DNA of 45,237 nucleotides from Nitrososphaerota archaeon (GTDB lineage: Archaea; Thermoproteota; Nitrososphaeria; Nitrososphaerales; Nitrosopumilaceae). Both the position numbers and the translations under genes were made by a program. The notes under the pieces are model-generated. The model was not told the origin of the DNA and searched no databases. It worked only from the letters and a program-made list of their open reading frames with translations. Below, piece after piece: positions 7,853 through 15,377 of this stretch. Each line of letters starts with the position of its first letter. The stretch's first letter is position 1. The DNA lies in contig JAGWHQ010000012.1 in assembly GCA_028866655.1 (NCBI GenBank), positions 1 to 45,237 on the forward strand, read 5' to 3'.

Positions 7853-9451
7853 TCAGATGATGCTTAGAGTTTTTGCCAAGAGTTCAATTCGTTCATTATC
7901 CTCTTCAGTGATTTTTTTACCAGCATATTTGTTATTGAAATATATCAAATCTACTACTTTGGACTTGTCCATTGTCACAACTGTAGCATTGTATGGAGTC
8001 TGGATCTTTTTGTTTGTAAGTATGATTAACTTGTCCACTACGGCAGCTTTTGACATGTCCGAGATTTGTTCCAAATCAGGAATACCTAATTCATTAGCAA
8101 TTACAGCCAACCCAATTTTTGATCCAAAGTTATCTTGGTAAACTGCATCAAGAAGTAGATTTTGTTTCTCTAGTTTTTTTATCGTGCCCATTTCTTGAGC
8201 AAAAACAGTTAGATTTTTCACTGCATTTTTGATCTCAGTTCCATTATTTTCTTCATTTCTTCGTATTGTCAGAAAATCAGATATTGGAATATTCATAATA
8301 CTTCCTCGCACCCTAAGTCCTGGATAAGATTGTCTTATTGCCTCATCTATTACTGATTCATCGATTTTTTTAGAATCTGACTGGGTTGCCTTTTCCATTG
8401 CTTGGTACAAGATATTAATGACAGAGCGTACATTTCGAAATTCTGTAAATTCATCATACAAGACCTGGATTTTTTCATTCAATTCTTGTTGCTCTTCATG
8501 TCCAAATTTGCCGTTCTTGTCGCTGTGTTTTATGTACTCTGTAACAATCTCGGCAAGTTCATCTTTAGAGTTTGATCCAGCCAGATCGATTTTGTAATTT
8601 GCTTTTTCTAGTCTGTCAAACACAGATGGATTTGTGTTTTGAATTTCTAAATAACCAGATGGTGTTGTTATCAACAATAGGACAGATGCTGGAAGATGTG
8701 CATTTATGACACCCTTGACAAATTCAATTGAATCCTTGTTTCCATCAAGCTCATCTATTTCATAGATTAGAATTTTTCCCAAAAATCTATGAGTTAGTTT
8801 AGACATGGATGATAGCATTCCAATTAGTGTTTCCAGGTTTTTGATTTCATCAAATGAATTAGATATGACATTTTTTATCAAGACTGATTCGTGGTATTCA
8901 AATTTGTGCATCAAAAATGCAGTTAGGTGTTCTGAAGACACAGACTGTCTTCCAGCAATGATATCCTCAGTCTTTTCTCTTATGGTCATGCCAGTGAGTT
9001 TATTTACAAATGTATAATCAAGTGCCTTTTTTGCAGAATTATCGCCTTGTTCTGCATTTTCTTTTAGATAATTCAAGAACTTTGATCGTAACTGGACAAA
9101 GAATTCATTGTCAAATCCCTTCAATATTGCATCATAGATTCCAGAGACAGTTTTTGGCGAAATTGTAGACAAGTCAACATAGGAACATTCCGCATTGTGT
9201 CTACCTTTGATGCTTTTGACATGTAACGCCAAATGAGTTTTACCAGAACCCACATCTTGTACAACTGTAATTACACGAAAATCTCCATTTTCTGCAGTCT
9301 TGCCTTCTACTTTTCTATTTAGATCCTTTATGCATTCAACTATGGCAGTCTTTGCCTCCTTGTGTCTTTTACCTCCAAGTATCTTTGCATCTTTTTCTGT
9401 TGGAGTCGGACTACTGGGATACGGATTTAGATCTAAATTATATGGATACAT
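7853..9451 (-). CDS. P-loop ATPase, ORC/STAND-like, function unknown
   Basis: This 532-residue AAA-type NTPase has a Walker A GSGKT at residues 68-72, a Walker B ILIYEIDELDG with D233 and E234, a sensor-like strand LLLITTPSGY, and FDRLEK, which may hold an arginine finger. This order resembles ORC/Cdc6-like and STAND ATPases and the ATPases of some defence systems, but it lacks the standard Cdc6 signatures and I cannot place it in a named family. The N-terminus has an unusual proline-rich lead (NPYPSSPTPT) before a first helix. After the ATPase core about 150 residues of helical sequence follow. The ATG overlaps the stop of the upstream putative winged-helix gene as TAATG, so the two are translationally coupled. 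Confidence 0.8.
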   Translation of the reverse strand: MYPYNLDLNPYPSSPTPTEKDAKILGGKRHKEAKTAIVECIKDLNRKVEGKTAENGDFRVITVVQDVGSGKTHLALHVKSIKGRHNAECSYVDLSTISPKTVSGIYDAILKGFDNEFFVQLRSKFLNYLKENAEQGDNSAKKALDYTFVNKLTGMTIREKTEDIIAGRQSVSSEHLTAFLMHKFEYHESVLIKNVISNSFDEIKNLETLIGMLSSMSKLTHRFLGKILIYEIDELDGNKDSIEFVKGVINAHLPASVLLLITTPSGYLEIQNTNPSVFDRLEKANYKIDLAGSNSKDELAEIVTEYIKHSDKNGKFGHEEQQELNEKIQVLYDEFTEFRNVRSVINILYQAMEKATQSDSKKIDESVIDEAIRQSYPGLRVRGSIMNIPISDFLTIRRNEENNGTEIKNAVKNLTVFAQEMGTIKKLEKQNLLLDAVYQDNFGSKIGLAVIANELGIPDLEQISDMSKAAVVDKLIILTNKKIQTPYNATVVTMDKSKVVDLIYFNNKYAGKKITEEDNERIELLAKTLSII

Positions 9452-10029
9452 TAGATCTTCCTCACATAACCATGAACTAGTCCACGCATTACAATTCCTT
9501 CCTGGCCACCTGATGAAATTTCATATCTATCTTGGTGATTTTCTATCAGACTTGCTGTCATTTGATAGAATTTTTCTTTTGACAGATTTTGATCCTCACA
9601 GACCTTTTCTCTTATTTTATCAAATGGAATCCATCCAATAGATGTAGATGATTCATTTAATGAACTGTTAAAGACTCCTTCAAAATCATCATTTCTGGAT
9701 ACACTTTCTCGTGATGAAGATCGTTCTAATTCTTCTTGCAGTACATCGGCATGTGCCTTGACTTTTGCAATAGACTGGTTTACACCTGCCAACATGTTAA
9801 GCATTAGTTTGAATTTTGGGTCATTTTGTGTGACATGCTGAACGTAATTTTCTTTTGTCCAAACAAAGTATGCCACGCCTTTTTTTTCAATAAATATTTG
9901 CTCATCTGCCTTTAATTCCTCAAGTATACTCTCACAATCCTTTCCAAATATTTTCTTCAGGTCAACCTTCTTTACTCCGCTAATCCCAGAAGCGTTGATT
10001 TTCTCCAGTATTTCCCCTTTCACATACAA
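9451..10029 (-). CDS. putative winged-helix partner of the P-loop ATPase
   Basis: The N-terminal 65 residues read like a winged helix: helix 1 (KGEILEKINASG), helix 2 (KKVDLKKIFGKD), a recognition-type helix (CESILEELKADE) and a wing (QIFIEKKGVAYFVW). A coiled-coil-like helix follows (KVKAHADVLQEELERS, about residues 90-110), then a polar linker and a second helical domain (residues 125-190) that may be another winged helix (IPFDKIREKVCEDQ, KEKFYQMTASLIEN). The start is a TTG at 10029; a GTG two codons later is possible. The stop overlaps the ATPase start. DNA binding is inferred from the fold pattern only. The pair could act in DNA handling, gene control or defence. Confidence 0.6.
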   Translation of the reverse strand: MYVKGEILEKINASGISGVKKVDLKKIFGKDCESILEELKADEQIFIEKKGVAYFVWTKENYVQHVTQNDPKFKLMLNMLAGVNQSIAKVKAHADVLQEELERSSSRESVSRNDDFEGVFNSSLNESSTSIGWIPFDKIREKVCEDQNLSKEKFYQMTASLIENHQDRYEISSGGQEGIVMRGLVHGYVRKI

Positions 10030-10153
10030 GACTCTACAAAATTTTATTTAATAGCCAATGTGATACAGGATAACAATTTAGTGAAAATTTCTTATCTCCA
10101 ACACGAAAACAGGCGTCACATACAAGAAATCACATCATAAACGCAGATCAGTC

Positions 10154-10160
10154 ATATAAG
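10154..10160 (+). promoter_or_regulatory. TATA-like box for the candidate C/D box RNA
   Basis: The sequence ATATAAG is centred 27 bp before the first base of the terminal stem of the candidate guide RNA (10184), the normal distance between an archaeal TATA box and the transcription start. Confidence 0.45.
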
Positions 10161-10183
10161 GCACAATAAGATAAGGTCTCATT

Positions 10184-10245
10184 GCAGAATGATGATTGGG
10201 TATTCTGATATCATTTGATGAATTATACCTGGGGTATCTGACTGC
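10184..10245 (+). ncRNA. candidate C/D box guide RNA (2'-O-methylation sRNA)
   Basis: All four boxes of an archaeal C/D sRNA are present in order: box C ATGATGA (10189-10195), box D' CTGA (10205-10208), box C' TGATGA (10216-10221) and box D CTGA (10238-10241). The ends GCAG (10184-10187) and CTGC (10242-10245) are complementary and would close the terminal stem next to the C/D kink-turn. The D'-C' spacer is 7 nt, the length is 62 nt and a TATA-like box lies 27 bp upstream, all usual for the class. The guides are 9 nt (TTGGGTATT) and 16 nt (ATTATACCTGGGGTAT), less regular than the usual 10-12. Both contain GGGTAT, complementary to AUACCC. The target is not known; the conserved AUUAGAUACCC segment of 16S rRNA contains this hexamer, which is only a partial match. 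Confidence 0.65.
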
Positions 10246-10284
10246 GTGAAAAATATGAGACAAGACTCAAGAATTAAATCCTAA

Positions 10285-10680
10285 ATGGCCCAACAGGAGT
10301 CGTTGGAGCCACAAAATGATCCATGGAAGGATAAACTTACCTCGGACCAATATTTTGTGTGTAGAATGAAGGGTACAGAACCTGCATTTACCGGAACATA
10401 TCATGATTCAAAGGAAAAAGGGATTTACAAATGCCTATGCTGTGGAACCGAACTATTTAGCTCTGAGACAAAGTTTGATTCAGGAACTGGATGGCCAAGC
10501 TTTTGGGAGCCAATTGGGGACAACGTCAAGGCAGAAGAAGATACTAGCCATGGCATGTTAAGAGTAGAGGTATTATGCAAGAAATGCGGTGCTCATTTGG
10601 GACATGTTTTCGATGACGGTCCAAATCCGACAGGTTTGCGATATTGTATAAATTCCATTTCGCTGAAACTTGAAAAATAA
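10285..10680 (+). CDS. msrB: peptide-methionine (R)-S-oxide reductase MsrB
   Basis: MsrB reduces the R form of methionine sulfoxide in proteins, repairing oxidative damage. The 131-residue sequence is full length and has the family landmarks: the zinc knuckles CLCCG and CKKCG, the motif [33 protein letters not shown] with the catalytic cysteine C121, and the substrate-site His and Asp residues. The start at 10285 gives a short Asn/Gln-rich N-terminus before the first conserved helix ([15 protein letters not shown]). The gene lies 40 bp after the candidate C/D RNA and may share its promoter. Electrons would come from a thioredoxin-like donor not in this window. Confidence 0.95.
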   Translation: MAQQESLEPQNDPWKDKLTSDQYFVCRMKGTEPAFTGTYHDSKEKGIYKCLCCGTELFSSETKFDSGTGWPSFWEPIGDNVKAEEDTSHGMLRVEVLCKKCGAHLGHVFDDGPNPTGLRYCINSISLKLEK

Positions 10681-10693
10681 ATTAGAGCAACAT

Positions 10694-10711
10694 GGTAATA
10701 GCAAAGTTACC
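10694..10711 (+). repeat. short inverted repeat behind msrB
   Basis: GGTAA and TTACC flank an 8-base loop 14 bp after the msrB stop. The stem is only five pairs, so it could be part of a terminator, an operator for the following small gene, or chance. Confidence 0.25.
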
Positions 10712-10714
10712 TTG

Positions 10715-10740
10715 TTATTAATAGTACCGTATGATACCGT
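10715..10740 (+). promoter_or_regulatory. TATA-like box and 10-bp-period direct repeat before the small zinc-finger-like gene
   Basis: TTATTAATA at 10715-10723 is centred 27 bp before the ATG at 10746, right for a leaderless transcript. Between them, the heptamer TACCGT(A) occurs twice at a distance of exactly one helical turn (in 10721-10740). A direct repeat between TATA box and transcription start is a common place for an archaeal repressor site. Confidence 0.4.
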
Positions 10741-10745
10741 AACAT

Positions 10746-10853
10746 ATGTTAAACTGCGAATTTTGTCCGAAACAGTTCTTTGAAACTGCAAACGGGTTGG
10801 TAGCAAAGACATTTCATGAAAGTCTTCACGATCCAGAATTAGTGAATAACTAA
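10746..10853 (+). CDS. 35-residue CxxC/HxxxH miniprotein, zinc-finger-like
   Basis: A short open frame starts with ATG at 10746 and ends with TAA at 10851-10853. It begins MLNCEFCPKQFFET and has C4-x2-C7, then a helix-like stretch and H24-x3-H28 (FHESLH). The pattern CxxCxxxF...L...HxxxH resembles a C2H2 zinc finger, with about four residues more than usual between the knuckle and the first His. A TATA-like box lies at the leaderless distance. The gene is too short for statistical support, and the function, if real, would be nucleic acid or protein binding by inference. Confidence 0.5.
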   Translation: MLNCEFCPKQFFETANGLVAKTFHESLHDPELVNN

Positions 10854-10865
10854 ATCTGGTTCTTT

Positions 10866-10882
10866 TTTTGTATCATACAAAA
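10866..10882. promoter_or_regulatory. perfect operator-like palindrome
   Basis: TTTTGTATCATACAAAA is a perfect inverted repeat of eight bases with one central base. It lies 13 bp after the stop of the small zinc-finger-like gene and just upstream of the TATA-like sequence (centred near 10899) of the coiled-coil gene. Position and symmetry suit a dimeric regulator; which one is unknown. Confidence 0.4.
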
Positions 10883-10926
10883 TTAAACCCTAACTCTTTT
10901 ATCGGTTGCCTTCATTCTAATTTAAA

Positions 10927-12324
10927 GTGGCTAGAGCAAAACGTGCAGAATCAAAACCAAAAGATTCTACACACGATGTTGTCAAGAAAATGTCTTCAAT
11001 TTCAGATGCTACCAAGACTTTGGCTTCTGAAGTAAAAACAATGTCAAAAATATTTGCAGAAAATCAAAAAATCCTAATTTCTCTCAAGGACATGATATCA
11101 TCAGTAAACTCTGCATTAGATCAGATTCAAAAGAACTCTAGACAAATAAACATAATCGAAGAAGACACACAACGTCTGTTTTCTGGAATGACTCAGGTCA
11201 AAGCGCATTCCAACTTGATAGACAAAATAAATAGTCAAATAAACAAACTGCAAGACCACGTAGAGAAAATTCGAGACAAGCAAGAATCCATGCCAGATAC
11301 CAATAAAATCATGCAAAGCATTGCTGACAATCTAGATTCTACTAGAAACAATACAAAAATGATAATGCATGTATCAGAAAAAACTGAGAAGGTACGTGAA
11401 GAGATTAAAAATGCGATGACTAGTTCGGAATCATTATCAAATATCACTAACGAAATAGAAGAATTACGAAAAAATACAAACGATATATCAACCAAAACAC
11501 AATCGCTTTTTAATATACATCAAGAGATTGAAGAAGTAAAGCAAAGTACGAAAGAAATAGCCTCAAAAACTGGAAAAATGTCAGAATTAGAGACAAGTAT
11601 ATCCAATTTGAAAGGCGAGATTGGCACCATATCCACAAAGACAGATTCCATATCAGGCCTGAGTTCTCAGATAAGAAACGTTGGATCTGAGATTGATTCA
11701 TTGATAAAAAAGACCGAATCCTTGTCTTCATTTGGAAACGACATTAGAAACATCAATTCAGAGTTTGTCAATTTCAGAGAAAACATGATTAACAAGAGTA
11801 AAGATCTTGACGAAAAAATATCAGATTTTGCAGAACTACTAAATAAAAACTCGGCATCAATATTAGAGTTTAACAAGAAAACATACGAAATTGCACAGCA
11901 ACTAGAAGATGTTCGCAGTGTAACTCACAAGACATCTCAAAACACCTCACATGAAGTCATGGGTCTGCTTCGGTTGTCAGAATTCCAGTCAAACATCAGA
12001 ATGCGCTCTGAATCAAAGTATGGTACACTAGAGGACATAGAAAAAATGGCAGGTCAAACTAGAGACATGGTGAATCTGTTTGACAAAATTTCCATAGAAG
12101 TAGGATCAAAGATGCCATTACCTTCAGAGGTAAAACAATGGAGCATATCCAAAATTCTTGACTGTGCAGACAAGTGGGAGATAAGATTTACAGATGTATT
12201 CAGACTTTTGATTACAGAACTTGGCTCAGACATTGTAAAAGAAGCAATTAGGATAGAACAGGTTCGTGATCTTTTTGGAATACGAGCAGTTGATGAAATA
12301 AGACGTGAATTGAATATCAACTAG
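10927..12324 (+). CDS. coiled-coil protein with 24-residue tandem repeats
   Basis: This 465-residue protein has no membrane segment or signal peptide. Residues about 25-340 are almost entirely helical and rich in Ser, Lys, Glu and Ile. Residues 177-272 consist of four tandem 24-residue repeats of the form IxxL....xxISxKTxSLSxLxxx, with weaker copies on both sides (about 153-176 and from 273). The C-terminal 110 residues (from MGLLRLSEFQSNIRM) look globular and helical and may be a separate domain. The GTG start at 10927 lies 28 bp after a TATA-like CTTTTATC, fitting leaderless transcription. The superficial likeness to chemoreceptor signalling helices is not supported by the conserved hairpin tip, so I give no function. 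Its stop is interlocked with that of the convergent glycosyltransferase. Confidence 0.7.
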   Translation: MARAKRAESKPKDSTHDVVKKMSSISDATKTLASEVKTMSKIFAENQKILISLKDMISSVNSALDQIQKNSRQINIIEEDTQRLFSGMTQVKAHSNLIDKINSQINKLQDHVEKIRDKQESMPDTNKIMQSIADNLDSTRNNTKMIMHVSEKTEKVREEIKNAMTSSESLSNITNEIEELRKNTNDISTKTQSLFNIHQEIEEVKQSTKEIASKTGKMSELETSISNLKGEIGTISTKTDSISGLSSQIRNVGSEIDSLIKKTESLSSFGNDIRNINSEFVNFRENMINKSKDLDEKISDFAELLNKNSASILEFNKKTYEIAQQLEDVRSVTHKTSQNTSHEVMGLLRLSEFQSNIRMRSESKYGTLEDIEKMAGQTRDMVNLFDKISIEVGSKMPLPSEVKQWSISKILDCADKWEIRFTDVFRLLITELGSDIVKEAIRIEQVRDLFGIRAVDEIRRELNIN

Positions 12325-14339
12325 TCTTCTTCGGCTTTGTCAAGGGCTTGCTTTTTCTTCTTCAAGAGTGCAAAGATTCCAATAATTACTGCAACCCACA
12401 CAACACCAAACAACATGTTTGAGATACTGACGTACATGTACGGTGTTGCATCAAGTAAATTGAATGTTATAGTAGTAGCTTGAGAGTGGATGTTTAGCAT
12501 ACCAGTGTGAAATGCTGCAGTATCTGGAGATGTAGTTGAAACTTTGTCAAGTGTAGACAACATGGTACCAAGATCTCGTTGCATCATTCCAAAGTCGGTA
12601 TCTTGTGTAGGAAATATCCAAACAGGGTTACCAGATTTTGGAAGTAATTGTTGGACTGTTTTGATATCATCAGAAATGATTTGAGGATCAGAAGTAGCTT
12701 GAATTCTGCTCAAAATTCCTCTGGATTGATCAAGTGGATAAATGGTACTGCCATATTCCTCAAAGGCCATGACTACACCTACTACGATCAATGCAATTAT
12801 GCCTACCAATGCTAGTTTATAGTAATTATTTGCCATTTTTTCTGCCTTTGATTCGACTCTACCTCTTGATTTGCCTTTTTTAAATGTTGAATGGGAGATG
12901 CTAAGATATGCGATGTAAAGAAATCCAGCTACCTGAATTCCTATAATTGGTACAAATATCGGATTATTAGAAAATATTGCAACAAACATACCAACTATTC
13001 CATATACACCAAAAAATATCTCAAGAAGTGTAGTTTTTGTAAATGGAAGAGCATATGCCTTGTCTCTCCAATCATCATCATTTTTTATTATTCCAAACTT
13101 TGGTGTACGCAAAAACTCGTTTCTTTTTCCAAAGAGTGCATCAAAAACTGCTACAGTGTTATTGACAGACATGCCAGCAGAATAGACTATCAAATACAGA
13201 TATGAAAGCGTCTTTGACCGCCATTTTTTTGCATACATTTGTTGAATAACCAAGATGTATGCCACAGGCCCCATTGCCAAGTAAGCAACTATTGTAAGTG
13301 CAGGCAATCCACTTATCACGTAGAGATTTATTTTTGAGGCCAAAAGTATTGGTAAAATTAAAAATTGTGCAAGAACTAACGGATGTACAATATGTCGTGT
13401 AAGTTGAACAAATGCCTGAATTTTTGTGTCAACAGGCATTTTCTTTATTGCAACATCGCCAAGTAATTTGACTGCACATTGAATGGATCCTTTTGCCCAT
13501 CGAAATTGTTGTCTTTTTGCAGAATTCATCTGGACTGGAAGTTCTGCATCTACTACAATATCAGGAATAAAGACACATTTCCAACCTTTCATCTGTGCTC
13601 TATAACTTAGGTCCAGATCTTCAACCAAAGTGGCAGTATGCCAACCTCCAGCATCCTCAATGCATTTGGTTCTCCATATACCAGCAGTGCCATTAAAACT
13701 CATAAAGAGATGCGAATTGCTTTTTGCTTTTTGCTCCACCAAGAAATGAAAATCAAGACTGAGCGCTTGTGCTTTTGTCAGTGGAGAATATTTTTCGTTA
13801 ACATGACCCCATCTACATTGAACCAATCCAATATTCGGACTAGAAAAGTATGACAATGCTTTTTTGAGAAACCAAGTAGGAGGGATAAAATCAGCATCAA
13901 AGATTGCAATAAAGTCTCCCTTTGCAAACTTCATTGCATTTCGAAGCGCACCAGCCTTGTATCCTTTCCTGTTTGATCTTCTTATATGATGTATATCAAA
14001 TCCTTTGTTTTTGTAATCTGCAACTAGATTTTCAAGCAGATCATAAGTTTCATCAGTGGAATCATCAAGTACTTGAATACATAATTTATCTTTTGGATAA
14101 TCAAGTGCACAAACTGCATCTACTAATCTAGAAGCAACATATTTTTCGTTGTATATCGGAAGTTGAAGTGTAACAGTGGGAACTTCTTTTAGTTCTATAG
14201 AACTATTTTTTTTATGACGTCGAGCAACTACAACAAGATAATAAAAGTTGCATGTATAGAGCGTAATTATCATTGCCATTCCAATGAAAAGATTCCAGAG
14301 AAATTGTGTTAGAGTATTAGGAAGAACGTGTGTAAGCAT
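12321..14339 (-). CDS. membrane glycosyltransferase family 2, cellulose-synthase-like
   Basis: This is a processive-type GT2 enzyme: an N-terminal membrane helix (residues 12-38), the catalytic domain with LDDSTDE, the DxD metal site D148-A-D150, the acceptor-site TLVEDLD (D241) and the product-binding QQFRW (Q277-R280-W281), then several membrane helices (about 310-460). That order is typical of cellulose-synthase-like or glucomannan-synthase-like enzymes that build and export a polysaccharide or transfer sugars to a lipid. Unusually, after another helix (about 510-530) a roughly 110-residue, probably extracytoplasmic domain follows before a final helix (640-660) and a Lys-rich tail. At 672 residues it is longer than simple GT2 enzymes. 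Its TAG shares CTAG with the convergent gene. Sugar and product are not readable. Confidence 0.85.
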   Translation of the reverse strand: MLTHVLPNTLTQFLWNLFIGMAMIITLYTCNFYYLVVVARRHKKNSSIELKEVPTVTLQLPIYNEKYVASRLVDAVCALDYPKDKLCIQVLDDSTDETYDLLENLVADYKNKGFDIHHIRRSNRKGYKAGALRNAMKFAKGDFIAIFDADFIPPTWFLKKALSYFSSPNIGLVQCRWGHVNEKYSPLTKAQALSLDFHFLVEQKAKSNSHLFMSFNGTAGIWRTKCIEDAGGWHTATLVEDLDLSYRAQMKGWKCVFIPDIVVDAELPVQMNSAKRQQFRWAKGSIQCAVKLLGDVAIKKMPVDTKIQAFVQLTRHIVHPLVLAQFLILPILLASKINLYVISGLPALTIVAYLAMGPVAYILVIQQMYAKKWRSKTLSYLYLIVYSAGMSVNNTVAVFDALFGKRNEFLRTPKFGIIKNDDDWRDKAYALPFTKTTLLEIFFGVYGIVGMFVAIFSNNPIFVPIIGIQVAGFLYIAYLSISHSTFKKGKSRGRVESKAEKMANNYYKLALVGIIALIVVGVVMAFEEYGSTIYPLDQSRGILSRIQATSDPQIISDDIKTVQQLLPKSGNPVWIFPTQDTDFGMMQRDLGTMLSTLDKVSTTSPDTAAFHTGMLNIHSQATTITFNLLDATPYMYVSISNMLFGVVWVAVIIGIFALLKKKKQALDKAEED

Positions 14340-14386
14340 TTGGAGTTTTTCAACTCTAGAGTCTTTATAGCCGTACCGCTAAAATT

Positions 14387-15340
14387 TTATCCTTTCTTGG
14401 ATATTTTTATTGCCTGAACTGGGCATACGTTTTCACAAGCTAGGCAAAATATACAATCAGGTTCTCGTGCCATCAATGGTTTTTTATCTGAAGCTGGATT
14501 TCCTGCAAATTCAGCCCACTCGTAAACTTTTACAGGACATGCATCAATGCATGCACCATCCCCTACACAGATATCATAATCAACTGAAACAAACTCTCCC
14601 CAAATTCCAAGTATTTCATTGCCCTTTCTTTGGCCAAATACTTTGATCTTGTGACTAGATGGTGCGGTAAAGGTCTCAACAACTTTGAGTTTTGATTTAA
14701 AGTCAACATCGATTGGACCAGGCTTGGCTCCAGATGGTGTCTCAAGTTCTTCAACTTGTGCTACTTGTTGTCCTGGTTGAGGAGCTGCTGGTTTTGGTTT
14801 TGGTTTTGCATTAGGAACTATCTGAGCTAATGGAGTCATCTCTTCTAATGTCTGAAGAGCTTGCTCGGGTGACATTTGTTTTATTTTTACATCATGCTCT
14901 AGCATCTTGTCAGCAAGAACACTATTTCGTAAAATTGTATCAATTACCATCTTTGCATTTGCATCAGCTTTCTTTCTATAATCTTTAACCCATAGACCAT
15001 CCCCATATTTTTCAATTGGATATATTTGATAGATCATGTCCACCACTTCACCAGTTACTATCTCAACTTGAACTTCAAGATCTATAGATTTGTATCCAGA
15101 ATCATCAGGATCTGGCAAATTTTCTTCTTTCCAGCGATATGTTGCATAAACCCTGTCAGCAAATTTATCCATTTCAAAGACTTTTTTAAATCCAGAAACA
15201 ATAGAATCGATTTCATAATTATCTTCAAGTTTTATTGGAAGACGATAAAGACCAAGTTTGTAACTATGTAAAGGATAGACTCCTCTTTTAGATGTGGCTG
15301 ATTGAACGGTATACACTTTGTCCTTTAACAGGAGTGACAT
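14387..15340 (-). CDS. fusion of an unknown N-terminal domain with a zinc-ferredoxin-like [3Fe-4S][4Fe-4S] domain
   Basis: Residues about 228-317 closely follow the layout of archaeal zinc ferredoxins such as that of Sulfolobus: C258-x2-D261-x2-C264-x3-C268-P, where Asp replaces the second cysteine as in [3Fe-4S] clusters, and CIFCLACENVCP (C296, C299, C302, C306) for the [4Fe-4S] cluster. Of the zinc ligands one His is kept (H230 in SHKIKVFG), while the His in the GIHG position is W247, so the zinc site is probably lost. Residues 1-170 form a separate alpha-beta domain I do not recognise, joined by a Pro/Gln-rich linker (175-205). The ferredoxin part suggests electron transfer, perhaps with the 2-oxoacid oxidoreductase elsewhere in the window. 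It follows the 110-residue protein by 37 bp on the same strand. Confidence 0.85.
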   Translation of the reverse strand: MSLLLKDKVYTVQSATSKRGVYPLHSYKLGLYRLPIKLEDNYEIDSIVSGFKKVFEMDKFADRVYATYRWKEENLPDPDDSGYKSIDLEVQVEIVTGEVVDMIYQIYPIEKYGDGLWVKDYRKKADANAKMVIDTILRNSVLADKMLEHDVKIKQMSPEQALQTLEEMTPLAQIVPNAKPKPKPAAPQPGQQVAQVEELETPSGAKPGPIDVDFKSKLKVVETFTAPSSHKIKVFGQRKGNEILGIWGEFVSVDYDICVGDGACIDACPVKVYEWAEFAGNPASDKKPLMAREPDCIFCLACENVCPVQAIKISKKG

Positions 15341-15377
15341 CTATCTAGTCTACTGAAAAAGAGTTTAAAAATGCTTC

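Noticed and set aside
10927-12324. Chemoreceptor-like signalling protein
   Set aside because: Only the coiled-coil composition is similar; there are no membrane helices and no conserved hairpin tip.
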